A stretch of 64,000 nucleotides of DNA from Cerasicoccus frondis (GCA_031296915.1 JAVDPC010000008.1:124001-188000), one strand, 5' to 3'; positions 55,353-64,000 are shown, counted from the stretch's first letter. The notes: generated by a model not told the origin, from the letters alone. Made by a program: numbers and translations.

Positions 55353-55768
55353 GCATGATCCTCGCTGAGCAATTGGGTGTTGCTACATTTTCATCCCTAG
55401 GTTCTGTTCGGACAGGTGGAGCCCGGTGTCCCTACCGGGCTCCACCTTTTGAAATAGCTTTTTTCATTTTCGAACACACCTTAGGTAGTGTTTTCGTATT
55501 AAAGCTTTTGATGGCGGCATGGATTTTTTCCAATCAGCGAGGCATCTGAGGTTGAATAGGCTGGAAGCCTTTCGACCGAAAGATAACGAAGCTGATGGGA
55601 AAAAGCCATCCGGGGCCTGAACGAGTAAAAATGAAAGGTCGCAGCGTTAGCTTTTCACTCACGCACTTGCAGTGCGCTTCGTTCAAGCCGCCTTGTGCTG
55701 CATTCATTTTTACTCGTTCCATCAACAGTTTTTATTTGAAAACACTGCCTGAAGATTTACCGGCCAAA
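55353..55768. repeat. intergenic inverted repeats between desaturase and IclR
   Basis: No gene seen. Contains a perfect 13-bp arm hairpin GGTGGAGCCCGGT (55415-55427)/ACCGGGCTCCACC (55434-55446) with 6-nt loop, and a separate 17-bp perfect inverted repeat 55619-55635/55703-55719 (arm GAACGAGTAAAAATGAA) enclosing 67 bp, a possible small mobile or REP-like unit. Confidence 0.7.
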
Positions 55769-56479
55769 TTAAGCGTATTTTGATAGTGCTGAACGGATTG
55801 CTTTGATCGCCTCGCTGGCATTTTCTTCAGAGAATCGAAATATCGGCCAAGCGACAGCAATCATTGGCTCGGTTTGGGTGTTGTTGAATCCGGGGTGCGC
55901 TATGGCGATCATGCCTTGAACCGATTCTTCGCGGTTCCAGGCAATCCCGGTTTTCCGAATGTTGGCAAGTTCTTCCTTCAGTTGCTCGTTGTCTAGTTGC
56001 TGCTCCAAGTCTGGTCGGCGGCTTAGCGCGAGCTTACCCAGAGCATTGACCCGAATGTTATGCCTTGTTTGCGGGGCAGGAGCGACGCGAATCACGTGGT
56101 CTGATTCGATGTAGTCAATATGGACTATGCCATTACCCTCATGCAGACCTAGTAGCACCAGTTCGCCAGTTGCAGCCGCGACGTCCTTGAGTACTGGACG
56201 GTAGCGCGTAATGTAATGATGACAGCGCTCACGCAAGACCCAGGAATGAAAGTTCTCCGTAGTTTTCCAGTTGCGGTCATCCTGAGCAATAAGCCCGTAC
56301 AATTGCAAACTGTTGATAAGGCGAAGCACGTTTGAGCGCGGCAAGCTCAGGGCTTCGATTAGCTCAGGCGTGGTCATGCCGGTTTCGCGCCCTGATATCA
56401 AATTCAGGGCATCCAGGCCTTTGATCAGTGTGGCGGAAATATGCTTCGCGCCCTTATCGACTGTCCGACTATCGGTCAT
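55769..56479 (-). CDS. IclR-family transcriptional regulator
   Basis: 236 residues. N-terminal winged helix (about 15-75; LNLISGRETGMTTPELIEALSLPRSNVLRLINSL) and IclR effector domain (about 80-236; VLLGLHEGNGIVHIDYIES, NALGKLALSRRPDLEQQ). Represses or activates catabolic genes in response to a small acid or sugar. Divergent from the RraA-like/enolase/SDR genes, 65 bp away, so very likely their regulator. Confidence 0.92.
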   Translation of the reverse strand: MTDSRTVDKGAKHISATLIKGLDALNLISGRETGMTTPELIEALSLPRSNVLRLINSLQLYGLIAQDDRNWKTTENFHSWVLRERCHHYITRYRPVLKDVAAATGELVLLGLHEGNGIVHIDYIESDHVIRVAPAPQTRHNIRVNALGKLALSRRPDLEQQLDNEQLKEELANIRKTGIAWNREESVQGMIAIAHPGFNNTQTEPMIAVAWPIFRFSEENASEAIKAIRSALSKYA

Positions 56480-56544
56480 TAATGACGACTATGCGGGCTT
56501 GTCGGAGTGTCAAGCCAGTCAAATGATGGAAAAAACTTCAGAAG

Positions 56545-57234
56545 ATGATTTGGAAAAACGATACGGAACTCTTCCAGCTTGTTCGTCAGGAACTTTACAC
56601 TGCGGTAGTTGGTGACGTGATGGATTTAATGGGGCGTTGTGACCAATTCTTGTCGCCCCGGATTCAGCCGTTGCGTGATGACATGGTAGTTGTGGGGCGC
56701 GCTATGCCGGTGCTTGAAGCCGATGATGAAGGCGGGGAGGGCCCAGGTCGAAAGAATGAGCTGCTCAACAAGCCATTTGGTTTGATGCTGAGCGCGCTAG
56801 ACGACTTGCAACAGGACGAGGTATACATCTGCTCTGGATCATCTCCAAACTATGCGCTGTGGGGCGAATTGATGAGCACAGCAGCAATGAATCGTGGCGC
56901 CGCAGGCGCGGTGGTCGATGGCTGGTCGCGCGATACGCGAGGCATTCTGAGCCTTAATTTCCCTTGTTTCTCCTACGGTCGCTATGCGCAGGATCAGCGT
57001 CCGCGGGGCAAAGTCCTCGATTTCCGCTGCCGCATTCGCTTGGGCGCAGTCGAAGTTAATCCGGGTGATGTCGTTTTGGGTGATTTGGACGGCGTGTGCA
57101 TCGTGCCAAAAGAAATTGAGAAGGACGTTTTTGCGCAGGCGCTCGAAAAGGCGCGGGGCGAAAAGGCCGTCTTTAATGCGATCAAGGGTGGCATGGGGGC
57201 ACAGGAAGCCTGGGATCGATTTGGCATATTCTAA
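56545..57234 (+). CDS. RraA-like/HMG-CHA aldolase family protein
   Basis: 229 residues. RraA fold with the loop GELMSTAAMNRGAAGAVVDG and an Arg-Asp pair in GWSRDT, matching the DGxxRD catalytic arrangement of the pyruvate-type aldolases, not the RNase-E inhibitor. Ends with helices EIEKDVFAQALEKARGEKAV. Could cleave a 4-hydroxy- or oxo-acid to pyruvate, or hydrolyse a keto-acid. First of three genes in an operon with an enolase-family dehydratase and an SDR. Start ATG 56545 is 65 bp from the IclR start. Confidence 0.85.
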   Translation: MIWKNDTELFQLVRQELYTAVVGDVMDLMGRCDQFLSPRIQPLRDDMVVVGRAMPVLEADDEGGEGPGRKNELLNKPFGLMLSALDDLQQDEVYICSGSSPNYALWGELMSTAAMNRGAAGAVVDGWSRDTRGILSLNFPCFSYGRYAQDQRPRGKVLDFRCRIRLGAVEVNPGDVVLGDLDGVCIVPKEIEKDVFAQALEKARGEKAVFNAIKGGMGAQEAWDRFGIF

Positions 57235-57274
57235 GTCAGCGCCTTGGACCAATTTCTATTTTCAATTATCTCAC

Positions 57275-58441
57275 ATGAAAATTACTGAAGTAAAAGTCTG
57301 GCTCGTCGAGGGTGTAAAATACAACTGGACGATGCTCAAGGTTTATACTGACACCGGTCATACTGGTGTTGGTGAAGCAACGAATTGGCCTGGATCACCG
57401 ATTGTCGAAGCTGCCGCGAAGCATGTTGGAGAGCGTGTAATCGGCATGGACCCACGTCGGGTGGACTTTATCTGGAGCAAGCTCTATCGTGACTTGAATT
57501 GGATTGGGCCTTTTGGCGCCAGCATGTGCGCCATCAGCGGCATCGACATGGCTTTGCTGGACCTGAAGGGCAAACTCTTGAGTGTGCCCTGTTATGAGCT
57601 CTTGGGAGGCGCTTACCAGAAGTCGCTCCGATTATACGCTAACTACTGGTTCGCGAAGGGCGGGCACAACGCGGCTGACTATGCGGAGCAGGCCAGGAAG
57701 GTAAAGCAATCCGGCTTTAAGGGGCTGAAATTCGACCCGTTTGCTCACACGAATTATTTCTATGGCGAAGATCTCTCGACGAATCTCGAGCTCTCGCATG
57801 CACAACAGAATTTGGCGTTCGAGGTGACGAAGGCAGTCCGCGAGGCAGTTGGACCGGAGTTCGATATGATGATTGAAACTCATGCGTTGATGAATACCCA
57901 GACTGCGCTGAGCATGGCAGAGCGGCTCGCGCCACTTGGCGTGACGTGGTATGAGGAACCGGCTGGGCCTGAAAATGTCAATACCCTCAAGGCAATTCGC
58001 CAGCGCTTACATTCTTCGGTGCCGATGTGCGTCGGTGAGCGCCACTACACGCGCCACGGTTTTCGTCCAGTGCTTGAGCAACACTTGTGTGATGTGATTA
58101 TGCCGGACATTACTCGCTGTGGCGGCCCGTCCGAAATGAAGCGTATTGCAACGATGGCCGAAGCTTACGGCGTGCCGATCGCGCCACACAATCCGAATGG
58201 TCCGTTGAGCACGCTGGCCAGCGCTCACGTCTGCGCCAGCATCCCTAATTTCTTTCGATGTGAGTTTATGTATAACGATGTGCCATGGCGCGATCAGGTC
58301 ATTTCACACCCGCTGGATGTGCGCGACGGGCACTTGCACTTAAGCGAACGCCCGGGGCTTGGCGTTGATTTGATCGAAGAGGAATTGGAGAAACATCCTG
58401 GCATTCGTGGATTCCAGGAACGCGAAAATTTCTATGTTTAG
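57275..58441 (+). CDS. enolase-superfamily sugar-acid dehydratase (mandelate racemase/galactonate dehydratase-like)
   Basis: 388 residues from the ATG at 57275; the longer open frame to 56984 overlaps the RraA-like gene and is rejected. Enolase-superfamily fold: N-domain capping, then the barrel with K152-F-D154 in GLKFDP, and metal-ligand Glu contexts MMIETHA, YEEPAGPE and GERHY. Contexts such as HNPNGPLSTLASAH are typical of acid-sugar dehydratases. It probably removes water from an aldonate to give a 2-keto-3-deoxy acid. Which aldonate is unknown. Sits 40 bp after the RraA-like gene. Confidence 0.88.
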   Translation: MKITEVKVWLVEGVKYNWTMLKVYTDTGHTGVGEATNWPGSPIVEAAAKHVGERVIGMDPRRVDFIWSKLYRDLNWIGPFGASMCAISGIDMALLDLKGKLLSVPCYELLGGAYQKSLRLYANYWFAKGGHNAADYAEQARKVKQSGFKGLKFDPFAHTNYFYGEDLSTNLELSHAQQNLAFEVTKAVREAVGPEFDMMIETHALMNTQTALSMAERLAPLGVTWYEEPAGPENVNTLKAIRQRLHSSVPMCVGERHYTRHGFRPVLEQHLCDVIMPDITRCGGPSEMKRIATMAEAYGVPIAPHNPNGPLSTLASAHVCASIPNFFRCEFMYNDVPWRDQVISHPLDVRDGHLHLSERPGLGVDLIEEELEKHPGIRGFQERENFYV

Positions 58442-58447
58442 TAAGCT

Positions 58448-59245
58448 ATGCCTTTGACTATAGATTTAACGGGCAAACATGCTCTTGTGACGGGCGTGAC
58501 GAGCGGCATTGGCGCTGGAATTGCCAGAGTGCTGGCTCAAGCCGGCGCAAATGTTTTTGGTTGTGGTCGGTCAGAGCTTGCTTCGAAAGGAGCTCAAGAA
58601 TTTCTGTCCAATGGCAAAGATGAAGGCGTTTCGGTAGCCTACCGTCAGGTGGACGTACTAAGTGGTTTGGAGCTACAGGAATTGCCCTTGGTGATGGCTG
58701 AAGAATTTGGCGGAATTGACATCCTCATTTCCAATGCGGGAAACAATGTGTTTAAAGGCGCGGCGGGCTGCACTGAAGGCGAGTGGCAGCATAATATGGA
58801 TTTGAATCTCGCCAGTCATTGGCGACTCGCCAACTACTGCCGTCCTTATTTGGAGCAGAATGGCGGCGTTATTCAGATCATGACGTCAAACCATGCATTT
58901 GCATCGATGCCGGGGTGCTTCCCATACAATGTCACCAAAACAGCGTTGACTGGTCTGGTGCGTAGCTTGGCCATTGAATGGGGGCCACGGATTCGAACCG
59001 TTGGCATTGCGCCGGGTTTTATCGATAGCGCTGGCAATGATAAATGGTTTGAAACCTTCCCCAATGCAGTTGAAGCGCGGGCTAAGACGATTGCAATGCA
59101 TCCTGTTGGCAAACTGGGAACGCCCGAGGAAATCGGGGGCTGGTGTGCATTTCTTGCTAGTGATTACGCGGCGTTTGCCAGCGGCGCGACTTACATCATC
59201 GATGGTGGTCGACTGGCTCTATTGCAGGATTCTATGGGCAACTAA
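58448..59245 (+). CDS. short-chain dehydrogenase/reductase
   Basis: 265 residues. TGVTSGIGAGIA cofactor motif, SNAGN (NNAG region), catalytic Y and K in PYNVTK, and a C-terminal loop DGGRLAL. Starts 6 bp after the dehydratase stop. It would oxidise the hydroxyl of a sugar-acid intermediate. Together with the dehydratase and the RraA-like protein this gives a plausible non-phosphorylating acid-sugar route (dehydrate, oxidise, cleave). Confidence 0.9.
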   Translation: MPLTIDLTGKHALVTGVTSGIGAGIARVLAQAGANVFGCGRSELASKGAQEFLSNGKDEGVSVAYRQVDVLSGLELQELPLVMAEEFGGIDILISNAGNNVFKGAAGCTEGEWQHNMDLNLASHWRLANYCRPYLEQNGGVIQIMTSNHAFASMPGCFPYNVTKTALTGLVRSLAIEWGPRIRTVGIAPGFIDSAGNDKWFETFPNAVEARAKTIAMHPVGKLGTPEEIGGWCAFLASDYAAFASGATYIIDGGRLALLQDSMGN

Positions 59246-59354
59246 GAGCCAAAGAGCCAAGAACATATCCTGATGCGCAACGGCATGGATATTTGCGCGT
59301 TTGCCGGGATTGATTTATGAACCGCTTCGCTGAATTTTAGTATTTTGACACTGC

Positions 59355-60434
59355 CTACACCTGATGGTCGACTTCCAGTCCCATCATTCGAAGTAGTTCG
59401 TAGTCTGGCGTTCGGGTGTCGCCATCAGTGTCAATGATGGAAAAGTCCCCGGAGTAATCCCACATTGCCCAGCCAATGCCCAAGTGCTCGAAGCTATTTA
59501 TCACATCGTGAATCCATGCTATTCGTGACTTGCGATCACAGTATTTTTTATAGACGCCAAACTCATTGCAAATTACTGGAACGCCTAGTTGCTTTCCAAG
59601 CTCTACGGCAGGTGCGAGGTATTCCCGGTATTTTTGTGCGTTCCAGCCTACATCAATGTATTCCTGCAATTGCCTTATGGCGTCCTCGTCACTCTGCCCA
59701 TGGAGTAATTCTGGCGCATTAGAGGTTTTGGCAGGATAGGTCAGGCCAATCGTGTGCTCCATCCAGGGATTCCCCCATCCGGCTCCCTGATGGGTGAAGG
59801 ATGAGGGCTCATACATGTGGAAATTGATGATTTGGTTGGAATCAGCCGGTAACTCAATTTCTAGCAATTGCGGTAATTGAGACCATTGGTCGCCGGTTAC
59901 AACCTGAGTATGGTCGGGGGCATGCTCTCGAATCGCCTCGGCGCATCGCTGTTGGATCTGCGACCAGCGAGACGGGTTCCACAAGCAGGGCTCATTCAAA
60001 ATTTCGAGCAATGTTTTTTCCGGGTCAAATGAGCTTAGATACGATGCGAAGGATCGCCAAAAAGTAATGAATGTGTCGACGGCTTCATCAGAACTTGCCA
60101 GGGCGTTTTTGAAAGGAGTCTCAGGATGGATGTCCACCATGACCGCCAAGCCAGCATCATGGCATGCTGATATTGCTTTGCCAATACGCCGCAGATACTG
60201 GTGGGGGAGTTTGTCTGGAGATCCCATTCCGAGAATCGGCTCACAGGCGATCGGCAAGCGCACATGGTCAAACCCCAGCATACTGATGAGCTCTATATCG
60301 TCGCGATCAAGGTGCGTATCAAAATGTTCGAAGGTGTAACCTCGGTCTGTATAGACTTGAGAAAACCAATGGCTCAGATTGATGCCTCGTCGGAATTGCG
60401 CGGCGCGCCGAAATGGGATTGAAGCTTGAATCAT
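59355..60434 (-). CDS. GH5-family endoglycosidase, apparently cytoplasmic
   Basis: 359 residues with no signal peptide: MIQASIPFRRAAQFRRGINLS leads straight into the barrel. Acid/base E148 in LEILNEPCLW and nucleophile E291 in VICNEFGVY are the canonical GH5 pair. A beta-1,4-glycanase (cellulase, mannanase or similar) or oligosaccharidase. It is convergent with the SDR gene. Cytoplasmic location would suit hydrolysis of imported oligosaccharides. Confidence 0.92.
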   Translation of the reverse strand: MIQASIPFRRAAQFRRGINLSHWFSQVYTDRGYTFEHFDTHLDRDDIELISMLGFDHVRLPIACEPILGMGSPDKLPHQYLRRIGKAISACHDAGLAVMVDIHPETPFKNALASSDEAVDTFITFWRSFASYLSSFDPEKTLLEILNEPCLWNPSRWSQIQQRCAEAIREHAPDHTQVVTGDQWSQLPQLLEIELPADSNQIINFHMYEPSSFTHQGAGWGNPWMEHTIGLTYPAKTSNAPELLHGQSDEDAIRQLQEYIDVGWNAQKYREYLAPAVELGKQLGVPVICNEFGVYKKYCDRKSRIAWIHDVINSFEHLGIGWAMWDYSGDFSIIDTDGDTRTPDYELLRMMGLEVDHQV

Positions 60435-60793
60435 GGCATGTATGTCTGTGCTAACTGAGGCGTCATTGACTGGCTCATTGCGAAATGATGAGAACGCTGG
60501 TTGATCCTCAATTCATTATAGTAATCGATGCGGGCCAATGCGGTTAGTCGAATGCTGATTCGTATTATGCATATCTCCGATACCGGCTGCTTGGATGTTG
60601 TTATCGTAGAAGGGGTGGATGATCAGAAACTTGCCCCTGGAACCTTCGGCTAGCTTGAGGATATGAGCAGGCTGATAGTCTATATCTGTCCGGGCCTTTG
60701 TAGATTTCTGATCGTGCTGATTCTATAGGTGCTGAATCTGACGTTGGATCGTTTATGTGTTCAGTCGATCTCGTTTCGTTGCCTTGATAAGAC
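60435..60793. other. intergenic region, no gene recognised
   Basis: About 360 bp with only short open frames, none with a convincing start or family. No operator-like palindrome noted. Confidence 0.5.
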
Positions 60794-60826
60794 AAAGAAA
60801 GGGCCAGTCCGAAAGCGAACTGGCCC
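60794..60826 (-). terminator. intrinsic terminator after PEP-CTERM gene (minus strand)
   Basis: On the minus strand an 11-bp stem with one G-U pair (arms at 60816-60826 and 60801-60811), loop of four, then TTTCTTT at 60794-60800. Confidence 0.85.
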
Positions 60827-60852
60827 TGTGTGCGAATTAAAGTTTTTCAGTT

Positions 60853-61683
60853 CTAAACGCGGCGGCGGCGGCGAGCAAATGCCAGAGCGCCGAGAGCAGA
60901 GCCGATAATTAGAGCGTAAGTGCCAGGCTCGGGGATGTTCGACATTTCGAAGTTGTCGAAGTCGATCGTGGTTGATCCACCTGCCAGCGGAGAGCGGTTA
61001 CGGTAACCAAAGTTTTCGCCCGTAAGCGGGGATGTGTCGCTGACAATTGCCGATGTGCCGATTTGCGACGTGCCTGTGGCGTCATACAAGCTCAGGGTCA
61101 TGTTGAGCGTGCTGCCGGCGATGGTTGCTTCGAGGCGCAAGGTGTAGGTGGTGTCTAGGTTGACTGCCAGGATGCTGCTGCCGCTGTTATCATCGGCCAG
61201 ACCAGTGGAAGTTACGCTCAAGCTTGAGCCAGAGTCGCCGAGACGGAGGATGCGCAGTGTGCCCTCGCTGGATCCGCTATTGCCGTTGGCATAGCTGTAG
61301 TCCGCGAGGTAGTAGGCATTGCCACCGCTGGCGCCGGAGCCGCTGAACGCGCTGTCCGCGCCGAAGACGCCGAAGCCGAGCGTTTGGGCGGTGCCTTGCA
61401 GGTTGCCAAGGCTGGTAAGCGTGAACTGAGTTTCCATCGTGAACGACGTGTCTGCGTTCGTGACAGGCAGAGAGGCAGTAGACGGAGAGCCACCGCCCAC
61501 AGTGTTGGAGTAGTTCCACTGGTATGAGCCGGAAGAAACCGTCCATTCGGCATCTGTGTTTTCGGCAGGAAATGCGGTGTTATCGCCGCTTCCGCTGAAG
61601 TCGTTCGTGTAAGGAATCGTTACGGCTCCAAGGGGGCAAACGCTAGCCAGGACAATAGATGTTAGGAGGGATTGTAATTTCAT
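60853..61683 (-). CDS. PEP-CTERM sorting domain protein
   Basis: 276 residues. Signal peptide (SLLTSIVLASVCPLGA) and a Ser/Gly/Thr-rich LamG-like beta-sandwich with many Asn and acidic residues. The C-terminus has IPEPGTYALIIGSALGALAF followed by ARRRRRV: the PEP motif, transmembrane segment and basic tail recognised by exosortase. Ligand unknown. Upstream (61738-61795) lies a large imperfect hairpin; a terminator follows at 60794. Confidence 0.9.
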   Translation of the reverse strand: MKLQSLLTSIVLASVCPLGAVTIPYTNDFSGSGDNTAFPAENTDAEWTVSSGSYQWNYSNTVGGGSPSTASLPVTNADTSFTMETQFTLTSLGNLQGTAQTLGFGVFGADSAFSGSGASGGNAYYLADYSYANGNSGSSEGTLRILRLGDSGSSLSVTSTGLADDNSGSSILAVNLDTTYTLRLEATIAGSTLNMTLSLYDATGTSQIGTSAIVSDTSPLTGENFGYRNRSPLAGGSTTIDFDNFEMSNIPEPGTYALIIGSALGALAFARRRRRV

Positions 61684-61988
61684 GGATCTTAATGGTTAAC
61701 AAACATCGTATTCGACGCCAATTTATGGTTTGGGGTGGGCAATGCTTATTGTATCTCGCACCTACAGTGCATTGCTCGATACAATAGGCATTGGCGTGTT
61801 AACATAATAGCATGTTTCCCGTAGAGGGAGCTAGTTCATCTCTGCTTTCAGAATTGCATATTGCCGACCACGGTTGGGGGGCACTTATGTCAAAAACTGT
61901 ATTTGGATTGATTGAGTTCTTTGTTTTGGGAGGAGAATCGTTGCGCATTTCGTCTGAAATTTGGCAATTTCGGCTCTGTGCGCTGAGG
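61684..61988. promoter_or_regulatory. intergenic region with imperfect 18-bp inverted repeat
   Basis: No gene seen. Inverted repeat 61738-61755/61778-61795 (18-bp arms with two mismatches, 22-nt loop) between the PEP-CTERM start and the GH16 stop. It may be a read-through terminator for the GH16 gene or an operator of the PEP-CTERM gene. Confidence 0.5.
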
Positions 61989-63932
61989 CTAGTCCTTAGT
62001 GGTCGGAGCCGCTGGAGTCGGCTGGGTGGACTTAACGCCGTCGACGTCTGATGCCAAGTCGGCGCGTTGCCAGGCGCGGACGTAATCGATCACGAAATCA
62101 TCGGGCAAGGGCTCGTCCTGCAGCGGGACATTTGCCCAGCCACCGGATACATGGGTGAACATGATGTCGGCCGGGACATCGGAAATGCGCGGCGTTTCCC
62201 ATTCGGCGACCAGACGTCCGTTGTTGTAAATCGCGGCGTAGCCGGGCAGCCAAAGCAGGCCGGTGGTGATGTAACCATCCTCGTCGTGCGCGACATAGAT
62301 CTGCTCGGTGCCGGTTTGCTTGTGGTCTTTGCCATAGCCGTCCCAGTGGAAGGCGATGTTGTAGCGGTAGGGGCCCCAACCGCTGAGATATTCCATGATG
62401 TCAAACTCCATGCCGCCGCGACCGGTGTCGGCGCGTTTCCATTGAGGACCTTCGTCGATGCCGCGATCGGGCATGAGCCAAAGTGCAGGCCATACGCCGG
62501 GCGCGGTTGGGAGCTTCATGCGTGCTTCAAAGTAGCCATATCGCTGAACCCATTTTCCGTAGGTATCAAGAAAGCCGGATGCATAGTCGGTGACTTTACC
62601 ATCGGGGTCGTCGTTGTGGTGACCGCGCTTTTTCTCGTAGCGCAAAATGGCTGTGCCGTCTTCGATGATTACATTGTCTTTGGAAAAGTGCGTGCGCTTG
62701 TCCCAATAGTTTTCGGTGTAGATATTCCACTTTGTCAGGTCAATGGTGTCGCCTTTGAACTCTTCCTCGAAGGTCAGTTTCCAATCACCCTCCACAGGCG
62801 GACGCTGGCCAACCCATTCGGGGAGCTGGATGCTTGGGGCATCGAGCTTGGCAGAAATGATTTCAATCACTTGCTTGCCGCCTTGGGCATCGGCGGAGAC
62901 GATGAAGTTCTTTACCTTGTCGCTGGCAAAACGAGTGCCGGCGCCTTTCTCTCCATCCCAGTTTGTCTTGCTGGACCCGGTGATGCCGCGCCATGGAGTT
63001 TCCGGAATGAAGGAGACGATGATCTCGCCGGTTTCTCCGGGTGCGATGGGGCTCTTGGGCTGGCTGCCGCTCGTGGGGCCTTTTTCGCTATCCAGTTTGA
63101 TCGTCGGGGAAATGCTGGAGCGACCCATATTGCGAACTTTGAAGACGACTTGGTTGCCGTCGATCAGGCGCCACTTGCCTTGCGGCGGTGATACCTTCAC
63201 ATATTGGCCTTTATCGCTGAAGGCGATTTGCAGCGCGTTTTTATCCTCGGGGGATGGGCGCACGTGGGCATCGCCGTGAACCTTTACTTGCTTGTCCACA
63301 TCGAGAGGAATGCCTTGCCCCAGGATGTAGCCATTCTGCGGGTCGACTTTGATTTTGCTCGGGTCGACTGGCGGCTTCTCACCGGACGGTCCACCAGCCA
63401 CCAGCGATTGGATCAGCAGCTTGCGCTCGTCCTTAACTTTGCCGGTGAAGACGAGGATACGGGTGATTTTGGCCGGGTCCAGCTTGTAGCTGGGCTTGTT
63501 GCCATTGGAGTAGCCGAAAATGACTTTGACCGTTTTGGTTTGGCCTTCTTTCAGGTAAGTATTCTCGGTGTTCCATGGCGAGGAGCCGGGCTCATAGGCG
63601 TTGTCAACGCGCAGGCTTACCGACATCGACTCTTTACCAATGTTGGTGACGGTCACGGCGACATGGCCGTAGTTTGATAAATCCCAGGAGGCGCCAGTGG
63701 TGGGCTGAAACTCTATGCCGGGATAATTTTCACTGCCGGGTGTGACAGTCATGACCACACCGGGTTCGCTGGCGTTCGTGCTTTCCTCAACCGTGACTTG
63801 GGAGGAACTGGGTTTGATGGACTCGGTGACCGTGGGGGAATCGAGATCCAGGATTTCTTGGGTATCGGCGGCGTGGCTGTTGAGGCCGCTGATACTGAAA
63901 GCGAGAAGCAACAATGCATTCAATTTTCGCAT
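61989..63932 (-). CDS. secreted GH16-family endoglycanase with two N-terminal binding modules
   Basis: 647 residues. Signal peptide (about 1-22), two tandem jelly-roll binding modules (about 25-205 and 205-375), then a GH16 domain (about 380-630). The GH16 active-site motif is E509FD511IME514 (ExDxxE), with the flanking WPALWLMP typical of GH16. The short tail after the catalytic domain is Thr/Pro-rich. The family cleaves beta-glucans, agar, porphyran or carrageenan; the exact subfamily cannot be told, but the context (sulfatase, rhamnosidase, GH43) fits an algal galactan or laminarin. Upstream 68 bp reach the window edge. Confidence 0.93.
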   Translation of the reverse strand: MRKLNALLLLAFSISGLNSHAADTQEILDLDSPTVTESIKPSSSQVTVEESTNASEPGVVMTVTPGSENYPGIEFQPTTGASWDLSNYGHVAVTVTNIGKESMSVSLRVDNAYEPGSSPWNTENTYLKEGQTKTVKVIFGYSNGNKPSYKLDPAKITRILVFTGKVKDERKLLIQSLVAGGPSGEKPPVDPSKIKVDPQNGYILGQGIPLDVDKQVKVHGDAHVRPSPEDKNALQIAFSDKGQYVKVSPPQGKWRLIDGNQVVFKVRNMGRSSISPTIKLDSEKGPTSGSQPKSPIAPGETGEIIVSFIPETPWRGITGSSKTNWDGEKGAGTRFASDKVKNFIVSADAQGGKQVIEIISAKLDAPSIQLPEWVGQRPPVEGDWKLTFEEEFKGDTIDLTKWNIYTENYWDKRTHFSKDNVIIEDGTAILRYEKKRGHHNDDPDGKVTDYASGFLDTYGKWVQRYGYFEARMKLPTAPGVWPALWLMPDRGIDEGPQWKRADTGRGGMEFDIMEYLSGWGPYRYNIAFHWDGYGKDHKQTGTEQIYVAHDEDGYITTGLLWLPGYAAIYNNGRLVAEWETPRISDVPADIMFTHVSGGWANVPLQDEPLPDDFVIDYVRAWQRADLASDVDGVKSTQPTPAAPTTKD

Positions 63933-64000
63933 CTGTAAATGTATCGGATGTTGGAGTACGGGGTGTTAAGGAGAAGCAGCAGTGTGGCAGGAGCCTCACT

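Noticed and set aside
56984..57274. Extended N-terminus of the enolase-superfamily gene
   Set aside because: This part overlaps the RraA-like gene in another frame, and the known fold starts at the ATG 57275.
60601..60795. Minus-strand frame of 64 codons between GH5 and the PEP-CTERM gene
   Set aside because: No family, no ribosome site. A second frame in the same place reads protein-like for about 60 codons but has no start and a stop at its head; judged chance.
62067..63191. 374-residue open frame on the plus strand
   Set aside because: Antisense to the GH16 gene, which has intact catalytic motif and signal peptide; no family match in the antisense frame.
1..64000. CRISPR arrays, transposases, prophage genes, tRNA and rRNA genes
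   Set aside because: No spaced direct repeats, transposase motifs or RNA-gene sequences were recognised on reading both strands; the repeats seen are dispersed palindromes.

Overview
The window reads as chromosomal DNA of a marine or aquatic member of the Verrucomicrobiota, most likely Opitutia (Puniceicoccales/Opitutales type). The signs are two PEP-CTERM proteins, a Verru_Chthon-cassette-like pilin-type giant protein, many secreted multi-domain carbohydrate enzymes, LacI/AraC/IclR regulators beside catabolic genes, and intergenic palindromic repeats. No phage, insertion sequence, CRISPR array, rRNA or tRNA was recognised. Species assignment is not possible from the sequence alone.

Region by region. 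1-12.4 kb: the N-terminus of a LacI regulator running off the left edge, a secreted clan-A-like glycosidase with a separately encoded binding module, a signal-less sulfatase, a large secreted esterase, a GH78-like rhamnosidase and an alpha/beta hydrolase. 12.4-18.1 kb: an envelope block with an OmpR/EnvZ-type two-component system, a predicted beta-barrel (DUF6268-like), an LpxR-like lipid A deacylase and a metallo-beta-lactamase-fold lipoprotein. A 53-bp OmpR-box-like element occurs in front of both transcription units. 18.5-22.5 kb: a PEP-CTERM protein, a LacI regulator and a divergent GH43 enzyme. 22.7-27.3 kb: a pilin-like giant protein with a small secreted partner. 27.5-37 kb: a three-gene operon for a secreted clan-A glycosidase, a secreted esterase and an exported FAD oxidoreductase.

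37.3-42.7 kb: an AraC regulator divergent from a tight four-gene operon encoding a phytanoyl-CoA-dioxygenase-like oxygenase, a xylose-isomerase-like TIM barrel, a glycyl radical enzyme and its radical-SAM activase. This is the most unusual locus, because an O2-using enzyme is translationally linked to an O2-sensitive one. 43-50.3 kb: two more large secreted glycosidase-like proteins and a third LacI regulator. 50.3-51.6 kb: a gene-poor stretch full of inverted repeats. 51.6-55.3 kb: a housekeeping fatty-acid cluster (fabG, acpP, fabF, fatty-acid desaturase) with visibly different, C-ending codon use. 55.8-59.2 kb: an IclR regulator divergent from RraA-like, enolase-superfamily and SDR genes that look like an acid-sugar pathway. 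59.3-64 kb: an intracellular GH5 enzyme, a second PEP-CTERM protein and a secreted GH16 enzyme.

Together the genes suggest an organism that attacks complex, probably sulfated and acylated, algal polysaccharides outside the cell, then finishes oligosaccharides and acid sugars inside it. No sugar transporter (TonB/SusCD, ABC, MFS) is present in the window. Substrates are inferred from families only; none can be proved from sequence.
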